Source: Chaenocephalus aceratus (taxonomy: Eukaryota; Chordata; Actinopteri; Perciformes; Channichthyidae). From it: a DNA stretch of 64,000 nucleotides. Positions 10,655 through 23,015 of the stretch are shown in pieces. Positions within the stretch are counted from its first letter, which is position 1. Each line of letters starts with the position of its first letter. Position numbers and translations under genes: made by a program. The notes beneath the pieces are model-generated. The model was given only the letters and a program-made list of their open reading frames with translations, was not told the origin of the DNA and made no database searches. The stretch covers positions 641,001 to 705,000 of the forward strand of contig CM043791.1 of the NCBI GenBank assembly GCA_023974075.1, given 5' to 3'.

Positions 10655-13600
10655 TTTTGTTGTTGTCTTTATTAGGATCCCCATTAGCACTAACATGAGC
10701 ATTGGATATTCTTCCTGGGGTCCTCACACACTCAAAACATAAATAAACATACAACGAAATCAAAACAAAACAAAACGGCTCATAATTTCATGCAATTTAC
10801 AGTGAAATGAAGTGAAAACTAAAATGGTCATCCAATTATCGCCATCCTAAGGCCAAACAAAAGTAAATACAAATAAGTGTACATAATAAATTATAATATT
10901 TGCATACATAGCCACAGGCACAGTTCAAATTTACTTTGTAATACTTAAATAATTTTTTAGCAACCTTTTGAAATGTACTTGAGAATGTTCCTGAATGATG
11001 TGAACCGGTAAAGAGTTCCAGCTGATCACGGCTCTGACTGTTTTCTGTCCCATATTTGATTTAGATTTGGGTAATACAAACCTTCCTTCTATTGTATGTC
11101 GTGTTTGATAGTTATGTTGTGCATATTGCGCTATAAACCTTTATGATAATATATCTGGTGAGTGAGTCACTGTAATATTTCTGACAACATTTAATAAAAT
11201 ATAAGTTGACCTCTGTCTGACAGTTAACCATTTCAGTGTCTCCAGCATCTCAGTGACTCTGGTTCTGTAGGAGCACTGCAGTGCACATCGTGCTGCCTTA
11301 TTTTGTGCTACTTGTAGTTTGTTTAAATCTTTTTCAGCAGCACTAGACCATATAACCAAACAATAATCAAGCTGCGACAGAACCAAAGCATCCAAAACTT
11401 GTCTACTGACATCCATAGGCAAATATTTTACAATTCTTTTTACAAGTGACACACCCCTTCCCATTTTACATACAACATTATCAATTTGTTTAGACCAAGA
11501 TAATTTATGATCCAGGGTTATACCTAGCAATTGTGTCTCCTTGACCTGTTCAATTTCAATATGGTTTAAATGTAGTTGCAATTTTGGTTCACCTTTAAAC
11601 TGATGATTTGATCCTATTAATAACGATTTTGTTTTTCCCGCATTAAGTACCAACTTATTATTTATGAGCCACTCTGATATCAGTAGTAGATCTTTATTCA
11701 TAACATTTGTCAACTCTCTTGTAGTTGATGCTGCATAATATATTGTTGAGTCATCTGCATACATTACAATTTTAGCTTTTTCTAACACTAATGGTAGGTC
11801 ATTTGTAAAAATAGAAAATAAAAGTGGTCCCAAACAACTACCCTGAGGTACTCCACAAGTGACTGTTTTCATCTTTGAGAGACTTCCATTAAAAAAAACA
11901 GTTTGACTTAGATTTGTCAGGTAACTTTCTAACCACTTCAGCGTTTCAAAATGAAAACCATATTGTTCCAGCTTGTGTAACAACAAAGAATGGTCAATTA
12001 CATCAAAAGCAGAACTAAAATCAAGCACCCACTAACTTCCTATTACAGTATGTAGTTCGCCCTTCCAGTCATCTGTCATTTGTGTTAAAGCGGTGCATGT
12101 GGAATGGCCAGGTCTGTAAGCATGTTGATACACAGTATTAAGTTTGTTACCTTCAAAGTATTTTTGTATTTTATTGAAAATTATTTTCTCCATTATCTTT
12201 GCTAATGCTGGTAATAAACTTATTGGATGGCTATTTGTACCAGAAAATGGTCCAGCTGGAATAATTTTTGCTATTTTCCATGCCTGTGGGCAAATACATT
12301 TATCAATACTCACATTTATAATATGACAGATAGGCTCTACAACAAAATTAGCAACATATCTAAGAAATGTACCAACTAAATTATCCACTCCTGGTGGTTT
12401 ATCATTACATTTATCTACTAGACATTCAACATCTGTAATTGTCACTTTTTCTATTTTAAATGTACACTTCTTATTTTTCATATTGAAATCCTTTATTAGA
12501 AATGTGGAGTTACTATTTATAGTTTGATTCATATTTCTCCTCAAATGTTTTACTTTATCAAGAAAATAATCATTCAGATGAAAAAAGCAATTTGTACTGG
12601 TTTAGTCAAAAATGTCCCACCTACAGATATGTTGAGGTGGATTTCGGCTTACGGCCCATCATGCCATTCACTAAACTCCACAGTTTTTTCTTGTCATCCT
12701 TTATCTCTTTAATTTTATTTCCATAATACAACTGGTTTTTCTTTTTATTTAATGCTGTAACATAATTCCTTAACCTTCTATAAATTTGCCCATTCAAATT
12801 CAAATTCAATTCAAAAGCTTTTATTGTCATTGTACATATTATATACAACGAGATTCATGGTTGCTGCTCCAGCGAGTGCTTTAAAAACAGACATATTAAA
12901 ACACAAAATAAAAGGTCTGACAGTTACGACCAGCAAGTAGTGCACACAGCTTCGGATCGTCAAGTAGATGACCAGGATTAATAAATAAATAAATAGATGA
13001 ATAAATAGAATTATGATAAATATATATATATGATAAATATGACAGTATACATAAAAACAGACCAGGATTATTGCACAGTGGGGATGTGGGGAGTTATTTT
13101 TGTGTGTTTAATGTCCTAATGGCCCATGGGAAGAAACTGTTTGTGAGTCTGGAGGTGCGGGCTTTCAGTGAACGGTAGCGCCGGCCCGAGGGCAGCAGGT
13201 CGAACAGATGACGGGCTGGGTGGGATGAGTCCTTCAGGATGGAACTGGTCCTCCTGAGGCAGCGAGACCTGGTGATGTCTTCCAGGGAGGGCAGAGGGCA
13301 GCCAATAATCCTCTGGGCCGTGTTAATGACCCTCTGCAGAGCCTTCCTGTCGGCAGCCGAGCACCCTGCATACCAAGCAGAGATGCAGTATGTGAGGACG
13401 CTCTCAACTGTCGAGCGATAGAAGGTCACCAGCAGCTTCTGATTCAGATGGTTCTTTCTGAGCAGTCTCAGGAAGTACAGTCGCTGCTGGGCCTTCTTTA
13501 TCACTGCCGTGGTGTTTGTGGACCAGGTGAGCTCCTGGGAGATGTGGACTCCCAGGAATTTAAATGAAGGCACCCTCTCTACACAGTCCCCATTAATGTA

Positions 13601-14975
13601 GAGGGGGGCGTGGTCTATGCTTGTTCTCCTGAAATCGATAATGATTTCTTTCGTTTTTATGGAGTTAAGCAGTAGGTTGTTGACCGCGCACCACTCCGTC
13701 AGTTTACGGACCTCCTCTCTATAGGCTGTCTCATCACCTCCTGAGACGAGCCCGATGACAGTGGTGTCGTCTGCATATTTAATGATGGTGTTTGAAGGGT
13801 AGGTGGGAGAGCAGTCATGTGTGTATAAGGCATACAGGAGTGGACTTAGCACACAGCCCTGGGGAGAGCCAGTGCTGAGTGTTAGGGTGGAAGAGAGATG
13901 GGAGCCCAGTTTCACACATTGTGGTCTGTTTGTGAGGAAATCCTTTATCCAGGCACAGGTGGAGGTCAAGAAGTTTATTGATGAGGATGTCATCTGACAT
14001 ATAACTTGATGAGAGAGCTACATTTTTTGCATCGTCTCTTTGTTTCATTAGATCCCTTAATTCCTCATCTAACCAGGGTGCTCTGAAGTCCCTTACAGTC
14101 TGTTTTCTAAGTGGAGCATGTTTATCAATCACCTGCATGAATAACAAATGAAAGACATCAAGAGCATCATCTGGATCGACTTTCTCAAAAACATGTTTCC
14201 AACATATCTTTTGAACATCCTGGATAAACGACTCTTCACTAAAATATTTCATTGATCTCCTCACAATTACTTTTGGTCCAGCTTTTGGCACCTTTGTGTT
14301 TCTCACGATAATTATTAAATTATGATCAGAACACCCTACTGGAATTGATATTGCCTGAGAACATACATGGCTAAAATTAGTAAATATATGATCAATACAA
14401 GTTGCGCTTTCTGACCCATCTTTCTTGATGCATATCCTGTAGGTTTAGTCACCATTTGTACCAAGTTACATGTATTAATTATTGTCTGCAGCTTATTTTT
14501 AAGGGCACAGTGCAACATATTCCAGTCAATATTTAAATCTCCGATCAAATAAATCTCTCTGTCAAGATCACAAACTTTGTCTAACATTTCACATAATTTG
14601 TCTAAATAAGTTTGCATTTGGAGGTCTGTAACAACATCCTCCCAACAAAGGTTTCAAGTGAGGTCAATTAATTTGCAACCAAAGTACTTCAATATGAGCA
14701 GACATCAAATCATATCTCACTTTAGCTGGTGTTTGCTTTTGAATGTATACTGCCACCCCACCTCCATATGCATTCCTGTCCTTTCTAAATATTCTATATC
14801 CATCAATATCCACAGCAGCGTCATTAAATGTGTCATCTAAGTGAGTTTCAGATATTGCTAACAGATGAATACCACATGATAATATTTCCTCTATCTCAGA
14901 CACTTTATTTCTTAGACTACATATATTTATGTGAGCCAATTTAAACCCTTTACTTGGTAAATTATTCAACATTAA
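10655..14975 (-). mobile_element. Jockey-type LINE (Rex1/CR1/L2-like), near full length but broken
   Basis: On the minus strand, an AP-type endonuclease comes first (14972-14336, with LAHINICSLRNKVSEIEEIL, AISETHLD and YLIGDLNIDW). The linker HAPLRKQTVRDFRAPW is near 14120. The reverse transcriptase follows in two frames, 12544-12032 (palm lead-in) and 12028-11141 (LDFSSAFDVIDHS, GVPQGSCLGPLLF, MYADDSTIYY). The 3' UTR ends at about 10655 in a GATAAG-rich tail. Several frame breaks separate the pieces, and an L2-type LINE interrupts the segment between endonuclease and reverse transcriptase. Coding continuity on both sides of that insert (SSSYMSD before, QIYRRLRNYVT after) proves the nesting. 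Confidence 0.88.
12796..13993 (-). mobile_element. L2-type LINE 3' half nested in the Jockey-type LINE
   Basis: A 299-codon minus-strand frame (13993-13094) carries the reverse transcriptase C-terminal half: [39 protein letters not shown] and the C-terminal [14 protein letters not shown]. The 3' UTR runs to an ATTCAA-rich tail at about 12796. It is truncated at its 5' end inside the palm domain, at the point where it entered the older LINE. The frame is intact from its truncation to its stop, so it is probably younger than its host LINE. Confidence 0.88.
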
Positions 14976-16504
14976 GATGGCAATTTAAATATCTCTTTTT
15001 CACTTCCTATCAAAATGAGAGCTGAACTAAAACATACATGTAACACAATTTCAACCACACACCATCACATACATAACCCAACATTTATATATTATATATA
15101 TATATATATTATTGATCCCAAGTTGGGAAATGTTTTTGTTACAGCAGCATGTACTACTTTGTTCTACTCAGAGGTTAACCTGGTAACCTCTGAGTTACTC
15201 CACTACATTTATTTTAGTTACTTTGCAGATTCTGATTAATGATGTGAAATATGAACAATCCTTAAATCAGACTTTAGTTACACCTGAGTCAAATTCAGGG
15301 AAGGTGATTGTCAAGTGCCAAAATAAACTATGCAATATATTGGACGTTAAGTACTTTGTCAGACTTCATAATTATCTGTGGATAACCCCAACGTTTTTTT
15401 CTTATTCAAAAGAAGACATTAACTTAAAGTTTTCTTTAATGTTTAAATAAAGCCTTATTAGTTTGTCTGTTTTGCACATCCTCCTATTAATATCTTTGGA
15501 CGTCCTGCACTAAACTGTTTTATTGTAGAGATCAGTATCTTCTTGATATTTTCTATTCTATATTTCTATCATGCCTTCTACTTTCCCCCAATTTTGTATG
15601 TAGGCTACTCTTAATATTTAAATGTTTTCATCAAATAAAACTGATTCAACAAAAAATGTAATAACGTGCCGGTTAAAAAAAACTGTGGTGTAGTTAATAA
15701 AACATAATAATATCAAACATAATATGATTATTCATTTTATTGTGAAATTAAAACAGAACGGTAAAGGAAAATATAGTTTCAGTCTCTCGATTTGAAGCTT
15801 ATGCATTGTACCATGAACCTGTATAGACCTGTAACAGTCAACTGCATGAGGAGTTGGAAAGGTAGTTCAGTAAATAATATCTTTAAAAACTACAAAAAAA
15901 TCCCTTTCTATCAGCTGTGCACATTTATGGTGTAAATACAGCCTATCTACCAATTGGATCAAATATAAAAGTCAGCCAAATTAGTGTTGATACTGCAAGG
16001 AGACGTATTGTGTGAAAAGAAATGTAAGATGTTGTTTAATTGCTAATATCAGGGCCGCCCTTGGCCAACTTGGGACCCCAAGCGACATTGTGAGATGAGG
16101 CCCCCCCTCCAACTGACAGGAGTGAAAAAAATGTAAGTAGGCTACTTTGCAAATATAATTCCTGTTTATTATTATTATCAACACAGTTACTTTTGTATAC
16201 AGTGAGGTAAATGGTCAATGTGCATGTATGTCGTTCAGTATGCGTTTACAGGTGAATACGTCTGCATTTCCTGCCAAATACTAGCCTCAAAAAGATTAAA
16301 ATATAATTAATGCTTCTACTAATAATAATAATCAATTCAATAATATAAATATTATAATATAGTTGTAATATAGTCAAGACAAAACATGCTTATGACATGC
16401 TCAAAAACTGATATTTCTTAAATCTGTATTCAAATGTAGTTCCCTCTGTCAGCAATGCATCAACAACTACACACATTTCTATCAGTATTTCTCTGTGTTG
16501 TGGT
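14976..16504. other. Repeat-rich non-coding interval
   Basis: No gene seen. A TA microsatellite is at 15085-15110. A GTTACTCCACTACATTTATTTTAG-type fragment (about 15190-15230) belongs to the AAGTA MITE family seen at 45396 and 46268. The segment 15890-16045 is an inverted copy of 4868-5020 from the long-TIR element. A GC-richer piece with a CCCCCC run is at 16050-16120. Confidence 0.5.
15890..16045 (-). repeat. Fragment of the long-TIR element family
   Basis: The reverse complement matches 4868-5020, including GATCCAATTGGTAGATAGGC and the GGTGCACAGCTGAT block. No ends are visible, so this is an old fragment. Confidence 0.75.
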
Positions 16505-16626
16505 CAGTGTTGGGCAAGTTACTTTTAAAAAGTAACTAGGAATAGTTATAGTTACTGCTCTCAAAAAAGTAACTAGTTACTTTATTAGTTACAAAATTAT
16601 AAAAGTAACTAGTAACAAGTTACTTT

Positions 16627-16850
16627 ACTTTAAAAATAATAACAATACAAATACACGTTTTTGTGTTGTTCTGTGGCACTGTAAGAGAAAAGACAACTCC
16701 CCACATGTTGTAGCTACATTAGTTAGGTGCTTCAGGAGATTGGCATTGCTGTTATTCGATGTGGACAATGCTTTCTGTCCTGCACACAGTTTACATTTGA
16801 CCGTAATATTTTTTGCGTCCTTTATCCCCACAAATTGAAAATAGTGGTTA
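16627..16850 (-). pseudogene. BED zinc-finger exon of the hAT transposase (remnant)
   Basis: Minus-strand codons give KCKLCAGQKAL (C-x2-C) followed by NANLLKHL with the first histidine of a BED finger, preceded by HYFQFVGIKDAKN. Upstream coding is cut at 16855 by the LTR element. The sequence resumes past 25404, where an in-frame TAG preceded by a pyrimidine-poor stretch may be an old splice acceptor. Downstream only about 120 bases remain before the hAT end, so the catalytic domain is missing. Confidence 0.72.
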
Positions 16851-16855
16851 TATCT

Positions 16856-17957
16856 TGTGGAAATTGATGTGAGATATTGTACCAAAGAAGTGTGATACAT
16901 GTAAAAGGGCAGAAAGTCTTGTTGCAATTTCCAGACATTAAAAGAGGTCTGTTGAGTTCCCTGGTAATTATCAAATAGTAGCAGTTAAGTGAATACTGTT
17001 CAAGCAATACCTGTGTTTGTGTTTTATAGTGATTTCTCTGTTTTTATCCTTTCATAAATGTGAGGACTAAAATGGCAAGAGACAAAGGGCTGTAAAATAA
17101 GTTTTATTGCAGTGGGGGATGTCGAGGTATGCAACACAGTGGTGGTTTGGGGAGAGGAAATTCTGTTTGAGATCTCTGGCAGGCCAGGTTTTAAGGAAAT
17201 CTATGTATCTTGAATAAGTATATGTGTGAGTTTATACATTCCTGTGTGTTAATAGTTGAAGGAACAAAAGGTAAATTTTTCCTCTCCAATATAGAGAGGT
17301 TTTTTATAGATTTCTGAAACAATGTTCCCTTTTTCTTAGAAATAGATGAGCACAATAGTTTTTTCTTTGACTTTTTACCTGTTTAACAAAAGAGTGTTTT
17401 AAGCTATTTGTGAAGAAGGAAGATGCAGAATTAAGGGTGATTTCTGTTTGGAGTGTAAAGATTATCCCTGATAATGTTTTCTGGGTTAAACCATCGATAG
17501 GTTTTGCAATGGGGAAGGACATCTCCCCTGATTTTATGAGGTGCCTCCTGCAGGCCTTCCCAACACCTGTGGCTTTCAAAGCTGCCAGGCGCTGATTTCC
17601 CTGTGAGATAGCGTTTTGGTATCTCCCCAATGAAACGCCACCCCTTCTTTTGTATTAGGGAAATGTTTTTCTGGTTGTTGGGTCTCTCTTCATGCGCTGA
17701 CAAGACGACAGGATGTCCGCAGTGCGTGAATAAGGGCGGGAGTACTCCACACATTGCTTATATGATTCTTTGAATTGTATAAGTAATGTATTATATTATA
17801 TCGTATTGCATTATTACTACTTTGTTTAATTAAACGGATTATTGTTTAACTGGTATCCTGGTGTCTTCTAATTCCTTCCCTGTTATGATTTCAAGCAGGA
17901 CTCGTCAAAACAACATGCGGTGAGGAGTTGGGTTGTAAAAACCCTCACTTCGCAACA
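16856..17957 (+). repeat. 5' LTR
   Basis: 1102 bp, TG...CA ends. It differs from the 3' LTR at roughly three substitutions and two small indels that I could see (around 17087, 17138, 17254, 17273 and 17834). Several short open frames in it are duplicated in the other LTR and are not genes. Confidence 0.9.
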
Positions 17958-17959
17958 AG

Positions 17960-17977
17960 TGGTGACCCTGACGTTAG
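17960..17977 (+). promoter_or_regulatory. Primer-binding site, tRNA-Trp type
   Basis: TGGTGACCCTGACGTTAG starts two bases after the LTR. It matches 15 of the 18 bases I expect for a tRNA-Trp primer site, with the 5' nine perfect. Confidence 0.75.
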
Positions 17978-20900
17978 CGAGTGGGAGTTCACAGGGAGTC
18001 ACATCAGGAGCCAGCGGACGAAGCAGTCCAGGGGGGCACCTCGAAATACTTCTGACAACTAAAAACAGAGCTCTATACAAAAACACAGGTAAGCACGGAT
18101 AACACTGGAAATCTGTGATTTGGATATATTCAAATTTTTTAGAGTTGTCAGGAATATTTCTCAGTGTCATAGACTTTATGATAAAATAATGCAATGCATA
18201 TATTAGTATAGGTAGGTAACGACGGACTACTAATCTTATAAGATAGTGTAATGCATACATTAGCATAGATAGGTAACGACGGACTATAATTGTGGTATAA
18301 TTATGCAGTACATATAGAATAAAGTAGGTAACTTTGGACTACTCTATGATGATAAAGCAAAGGTGGAGAACCTAGGGGATATGCTACACGTGAAGCGACG
18401 AGAAATGTAAGAAAATGGTGCAGGGCCCCGTTGGTTTTTAAAGAAATCAAGTCGGCAATTTCAGTCGGGGAAGTCCAATGGGTTTCATAAGAAATGATAT
18501 CCATCCAGGGCGAAACTGAATAATACTTCTTCAGCCTCATAGGACGCTGGAGTGTATTATATGTAATAAATCCAAGGGAGAGATACGCAAATTTCAAAAA
18601 GTCATTTTGAAACGAACGGAATCTCGTTCTCTTGTTCTGTGGGGTTATTAATCTAAGAAGCTAAACGTGACGATAAAGGATTCTGTTGACCTGGGTTTCA
18701 GCTCCATGAGGATGTCACATAGCTGAAAAGCCGCGTCGAAGCGCATTCTAAGGTCGCATTATCTGTTGAAATAAACATCGCACCAAAAAAGCTCGATAGA
18801 CTGTACGGGGAATACTTTTATGTGAATAACTACTAATAAGATAATGGAGAAAAGTCAGATAAAGAATTGCGAAGTCAAGCTGGCTGGAGGCGTGGGTTTG
18901 AGAAAGCCCCCACTTCACAGCTTTCCTCTGAAAAAGGAGGGAATAACATTGAAGATTAATAGATCAATGTGTCGTAGATATTTAAATAAATAAGAAACAT
19001 TGCATTGTGAATTTCGTGGTATTTGTCATTTACTGAGAAGTTTACTTATATTTCAAAGGCATTTATTGCATACAGTATCGTTGAGGGAAAGTAATAATAC
19101 TGTTTGCTGAGTATATGAAGCAGGTTAAAGTTTGATTCAAATTGAACATAATAGTGGATTATTCCACCTAGTGTTTTTATAATATCATTAGTAGACATTA
19201 ATTGTGTTTGTAAGTTTATGAAGAAAGAGTAGAAAGTAAACGGGAGGTTGTTATAAGGTTGTCAGTCAGAATTAATCTGTTAAATGGTTACGCATGACAG
19301 AGGTGTTGCACAAACACACCGGTGATTGATGAGAGGAAACTTGAGCCGGCAGCTGCAGGGCACAGGGAGGAAAGAGAAAGACAAGTGGATGTTTTGAAGA
19401 GTTCAGAGAGAGTAAAACTTGTTTCTAAATAATGTCATATTGTTTTGTGAGTAAACATGAAATAAAAATATATTTACTAGATATAACAACAACATGCTTA
19501 ACTAGGTTGACAGAAGACTGCTATTAACCAGTTTCAGCAGCGACTGTCATATCTGTGTTCTAAAGAGAACATATGTTGCATTTACAATTCATATTAAGGA
19601 AGTTCACAATTGATACCATTAAAGACCTTTTTTGGTTTCAAATTAAAGAAGATTTTAAAGATGAAGTAAGCAGGACTTCAACTAGACAAAAGAGATTTTA
19701 CAATGTGGTTGTACTACTTTTAATGGAGTAAAGCATCTGGGTAGACTACTGCCATTGATTTGTTTTAACATTCACATGTTTCAGCATTCCTGACCATATA
19801 GACACTCAGCCGTTTTATTTTGTAACCCTTTGGGGGAGAGATTTAAATTGAGTTTATCTCCAGTTGCTGATTTATTGTGATTACAGCGGTACTGGAAAGT
19901 TGTGCGCCACCTTTGGGTTGTACTCTGAATCAGTGTGTTGGTGAAGAGTTGCTCACTACAGAAACAGGAGAACTGTGCAAAGAACGCATCTGAGAAGGGT
20001 TTGACATTTTGCGTGTACCTCGTTGCCAAGGCAACAGTGGTGGGAAGAGGAACAGCAGTTTTTGGGGATTCCTGCTGTGCAGAGGACAACGTGTGTCTGC
20101 GGATTGTAGCACATTGATCCAGAGGTGCCTTCCCCCTCAGGACATCCCAGTGCAAGAGTTTCATTGATCCTATTGACTACAGCTGCAGAGGACAACGCAT
20201 TACTGACTGTTCACATTGTGACAAGATCTTGAGACAGGCTGGTCTCAGACGGTTCAGACTCTGAGGAAAATATGCGATGATTTGACAGCATAACTGTGCA
20301 AGAGTTTTCCAGAGGGTGGTGTACAACAATAACATTAGTGTTTGTGAAGGGAGGCTGATTGTTTAAACGATGGTCTGGAATACTGAAAAGATTAAAGTTT
20401 AATATTCTTGGTTGACAAACAAGACATCTGATTATTAGGTCACACATAATAATTTAGACATATAAACTAACTATGAGTAAAGGGATGAATGGATTTCATA
20501 TCCTAGGGAGGGTTAGTTAGGTTGCGAATACTTCGCAGGGTATTTGCTAACGTATTTTGAAGAACAAAAAACAAGGACACAAGTCCAATTTTGTTTTGTT
20601 TTTAGATTAAATTGTCCGTTACCAAAACTGTTCACCTTGTGTCTAGATTTGGACTTTGATGGTAAGGGAGTATTTAGGCTTATTTTTATACATCTGACAT
20701 TTTAAAATATGTTGGCTTTTCACTAGATAGACATTGGTTAAGAACTTTTCTGAAGATTGAATATTTGTTCCATTTCTACATATTCCTATTTAAAAAGTAA
20801 TTTTAGAGTAAAGAGGGCTGATGCTGAAATGGGAAATAATGTGGGGCCTTCAATCACCCAGTAAGGGTGCATATTATTGACGACCAATAGGGAGGAGGGG

Positions 20901-21098
20901 TCACTCGACCCACCCTGCAGTGGTTTTTAAAATCTTACTTGCAGCTTCACAGGAAGCGCACAGCACCAGATTATGAGTTTAGAGGACTAGCGGCACCACC
21001 TCCTAATGGACATTCATTTAGTTAGTAATTAACTGACATTTAGAGATGTTAAAAAGTAAAAACATACCTACCATGAGGGATGATTCCTAAGTTCAGCT
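17978..21098 (+). other. Interior of LTR element, no recognisable gag
   Basis: No frame longer than about 130 codons and no domain I recognise. A short ATG frame at 20829 begins MGNNVGPS, reminiscent of a myristoylated Gag start, but it hits a stop after 11 codons, so I give it little weight. The sequence is AT-rich and looks non-coding or very decayed. Confidence 0.45.
18085..18094 (+). promoter_or_regulatory. Leader splice donor (candidate)
   Basis: ACAG|GTAAGC in the leader about 110 bases after the primer site, the position where retroviral major donors lie. A possible partner acceptor, TTTCTCCACACAG, ends at 23075 just upstream of the LIM frame. Such splicing would give a subgenomic LIM transcript; this is inference only. 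Confidence 0.4.
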
Positions 21099-21211
21099 AC
21101 AAACCATTGATGAAATTACTTCTGTTTTTAGGTCCTTGATAAAGGAAGGAGTGATTGTTACATGTTCAGGACACCCAGGGTTCCACGCACTGTTAAAGAG
21201 GGTAACATTGT
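21099..21211 (+). pseudogene. Reverse-transcriptase relic (pol fragment)
   Basis: About 37 codons read LIKEGVIVTCSGHPGFHALLK with a preceding LQTIDEITSVFRS. This corresponds to the start of the finger domain of retroviral-type reverse transcriptases. Nothing recognisable follows: downstream, stops appear in every frame and no catalytic YxDD motif is visible. It shows that the element descends from a pol-bearing parent. Confidence 0.55.
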
Positions 21212-22986
21212 TCTTTAAGTGCACCAGAATTGAAGATAAATTAATAGAATGAGTTATGGAATACATAGCAGAGCTTTACAGATCCTGATAATGTTTTGAC
21301 ACAAGATAATAGTGATGTACACAAGTTTCTGAATTACATCTATTAGACGTGTTGATATTGATTAGGTGTAAATGAACTGCAGTAGTAGTACAATAAGGAA
21401 GTGACATTTTTTGGCTAACACTTTTCAGGGAATTTGGGAAAACAGAGATATCTTGAACATTATAGTTGGAATTGTGAATTAATAAATGATGGCGCTCCAT
21501 ATATACAGATTTTTATAGACGGAGGATGCTGGCCTGTGCTGGAACATCGGAGTCTCTGCAGAGCACGACACATGGCCAAAAAGACTGAGACCAACTGACC
21601 GACAGGGTAACTTGGGAAGGCACTGTCAATGACTGACTCTGAGGTGTACCTGACCAAACCTGACTTTACAACCTGACAGTGTGAGTGTGAGTGAGTGTAT
21701 GTCTGCACCTGATCAGTGCAAATGCATGATTTAAAACAATGACTAATCAAGCATGTTTTGGACTAACACATTATTTTTGTGTGATAATAATGTGTGAAAT
21801 GAGGTTTCCTAACATTCCACAAAAGGGGAAACCGTTTCTAATCGGCTTGATGATATTTCACTCCCACAGGAGGTGGCGGTTTGCAGAATGTGAAACTCAA
21901 ACTATGACATTTGAAGATTCTGTTTCTTTTAGGACTGAAAGATGGAGAGAAACACTTACTGAAGTGTTTACTGTGGAAATAATGGATGTACATTTGGGAA
22001 AAATGTTTGGTATTGTCTTATAATCCATTATGACCTGAAGGTTTTCTTCCCATACAGGATTTTGTTTACACATGAGTTAATGTGTAAAAAAGGGGGAGTG
22101 TAAACTTCACAATGTACATTTTTTTTTCATTTAGGGACTGAAAGGGACCTGCTGCCCAACTCCATTGTTCAATCTGACCATTGATTGACAGTTTTAGAAT
22201 TGACCTGCTCCATATTTGGGGATAACACACTGTTTGATGAATGTTGACATGTCTCTAATATTGATTGAGTTATAGCAGGTAACACAGATAAAGAATCAGT
22301 GGCCAAGGGGCTACCAGAGAGATGTAAGTCCAGAATGGAATACTGAAGAAGCTGACCTGTGAGTAATGTGTCAACTAATGTTTCAACAGGTATTAAAGTA
22401 ACTGAGGTTTGAAATGTAGAAAGAACATATTTACAGTTAAAGCTAAAACATAGTAATGTAATGAGACACAATGTAATTTGGACAACATCATGTAACTAGC
22501 CTGGTAAAGAAGTAAAAGCCATAGACTTTATTGTTTAGGTCATTATGGGGATATACATTTCATCTACATTTAGAAAGACATTTGATGACAGTTGGTGGGA
22601 ATTCTGTATTCATTTTTTCAGCGGGATAATATCTAAGAACTGACGGGTAAAAGCAGTATTACCAGGAAGCCATTCACTTTGTTAGTATTGTGATTTTGGT
22701 TGTTTTTGAATCCATAACATTAGTGTGTTTCTTTACCAGAAACATTAGCAGTTCAAATCATATTTAGATTTTTAATGGGATCTCAAGGATTTCATTTAAA
22801 AATAAACACAGATGCTTGTCAGAAATTCAGAGCTATTGAAATATGTTATTTAGTTCACCTAAAGATGTTGGGGTTCTTATTTAGTTGGCACAGTCCAAGT
22901 ATTAAGATTCTGAAGCTGCACAATTAATTTAGAAAACCTGTGCACAGACGTCTGTTGTTTTAAGACACCCCACCAACAGGCTCCAA
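21212..22986 (+). other. Interior of LTR element, unrecognised
   Basis: No confident coding region. A 94-codon plus frame at 21739-22023 has no family I recognise. No envelope features such as a signal peptide plus furin-like site plus transmembrane anchor were found. Confidence 0.4.
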
Positions 22987-23015
22987 GTGACCTACGCAGT
23001 GGTGGGTCAAACAGC

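Noticed and set aside
17304..17754. Overlapping ~107-codon frames duplicated at 24745-25195
   Set aside because: They are the two LTRs; duplication is due to the LTR pair and no family similarity was seen.
20829..20864. Possible Gag start MGNNVGPS in the LTR element
   Set aside because: Stops after 11 codons with no downstream Gag-like sequence; could be chance.
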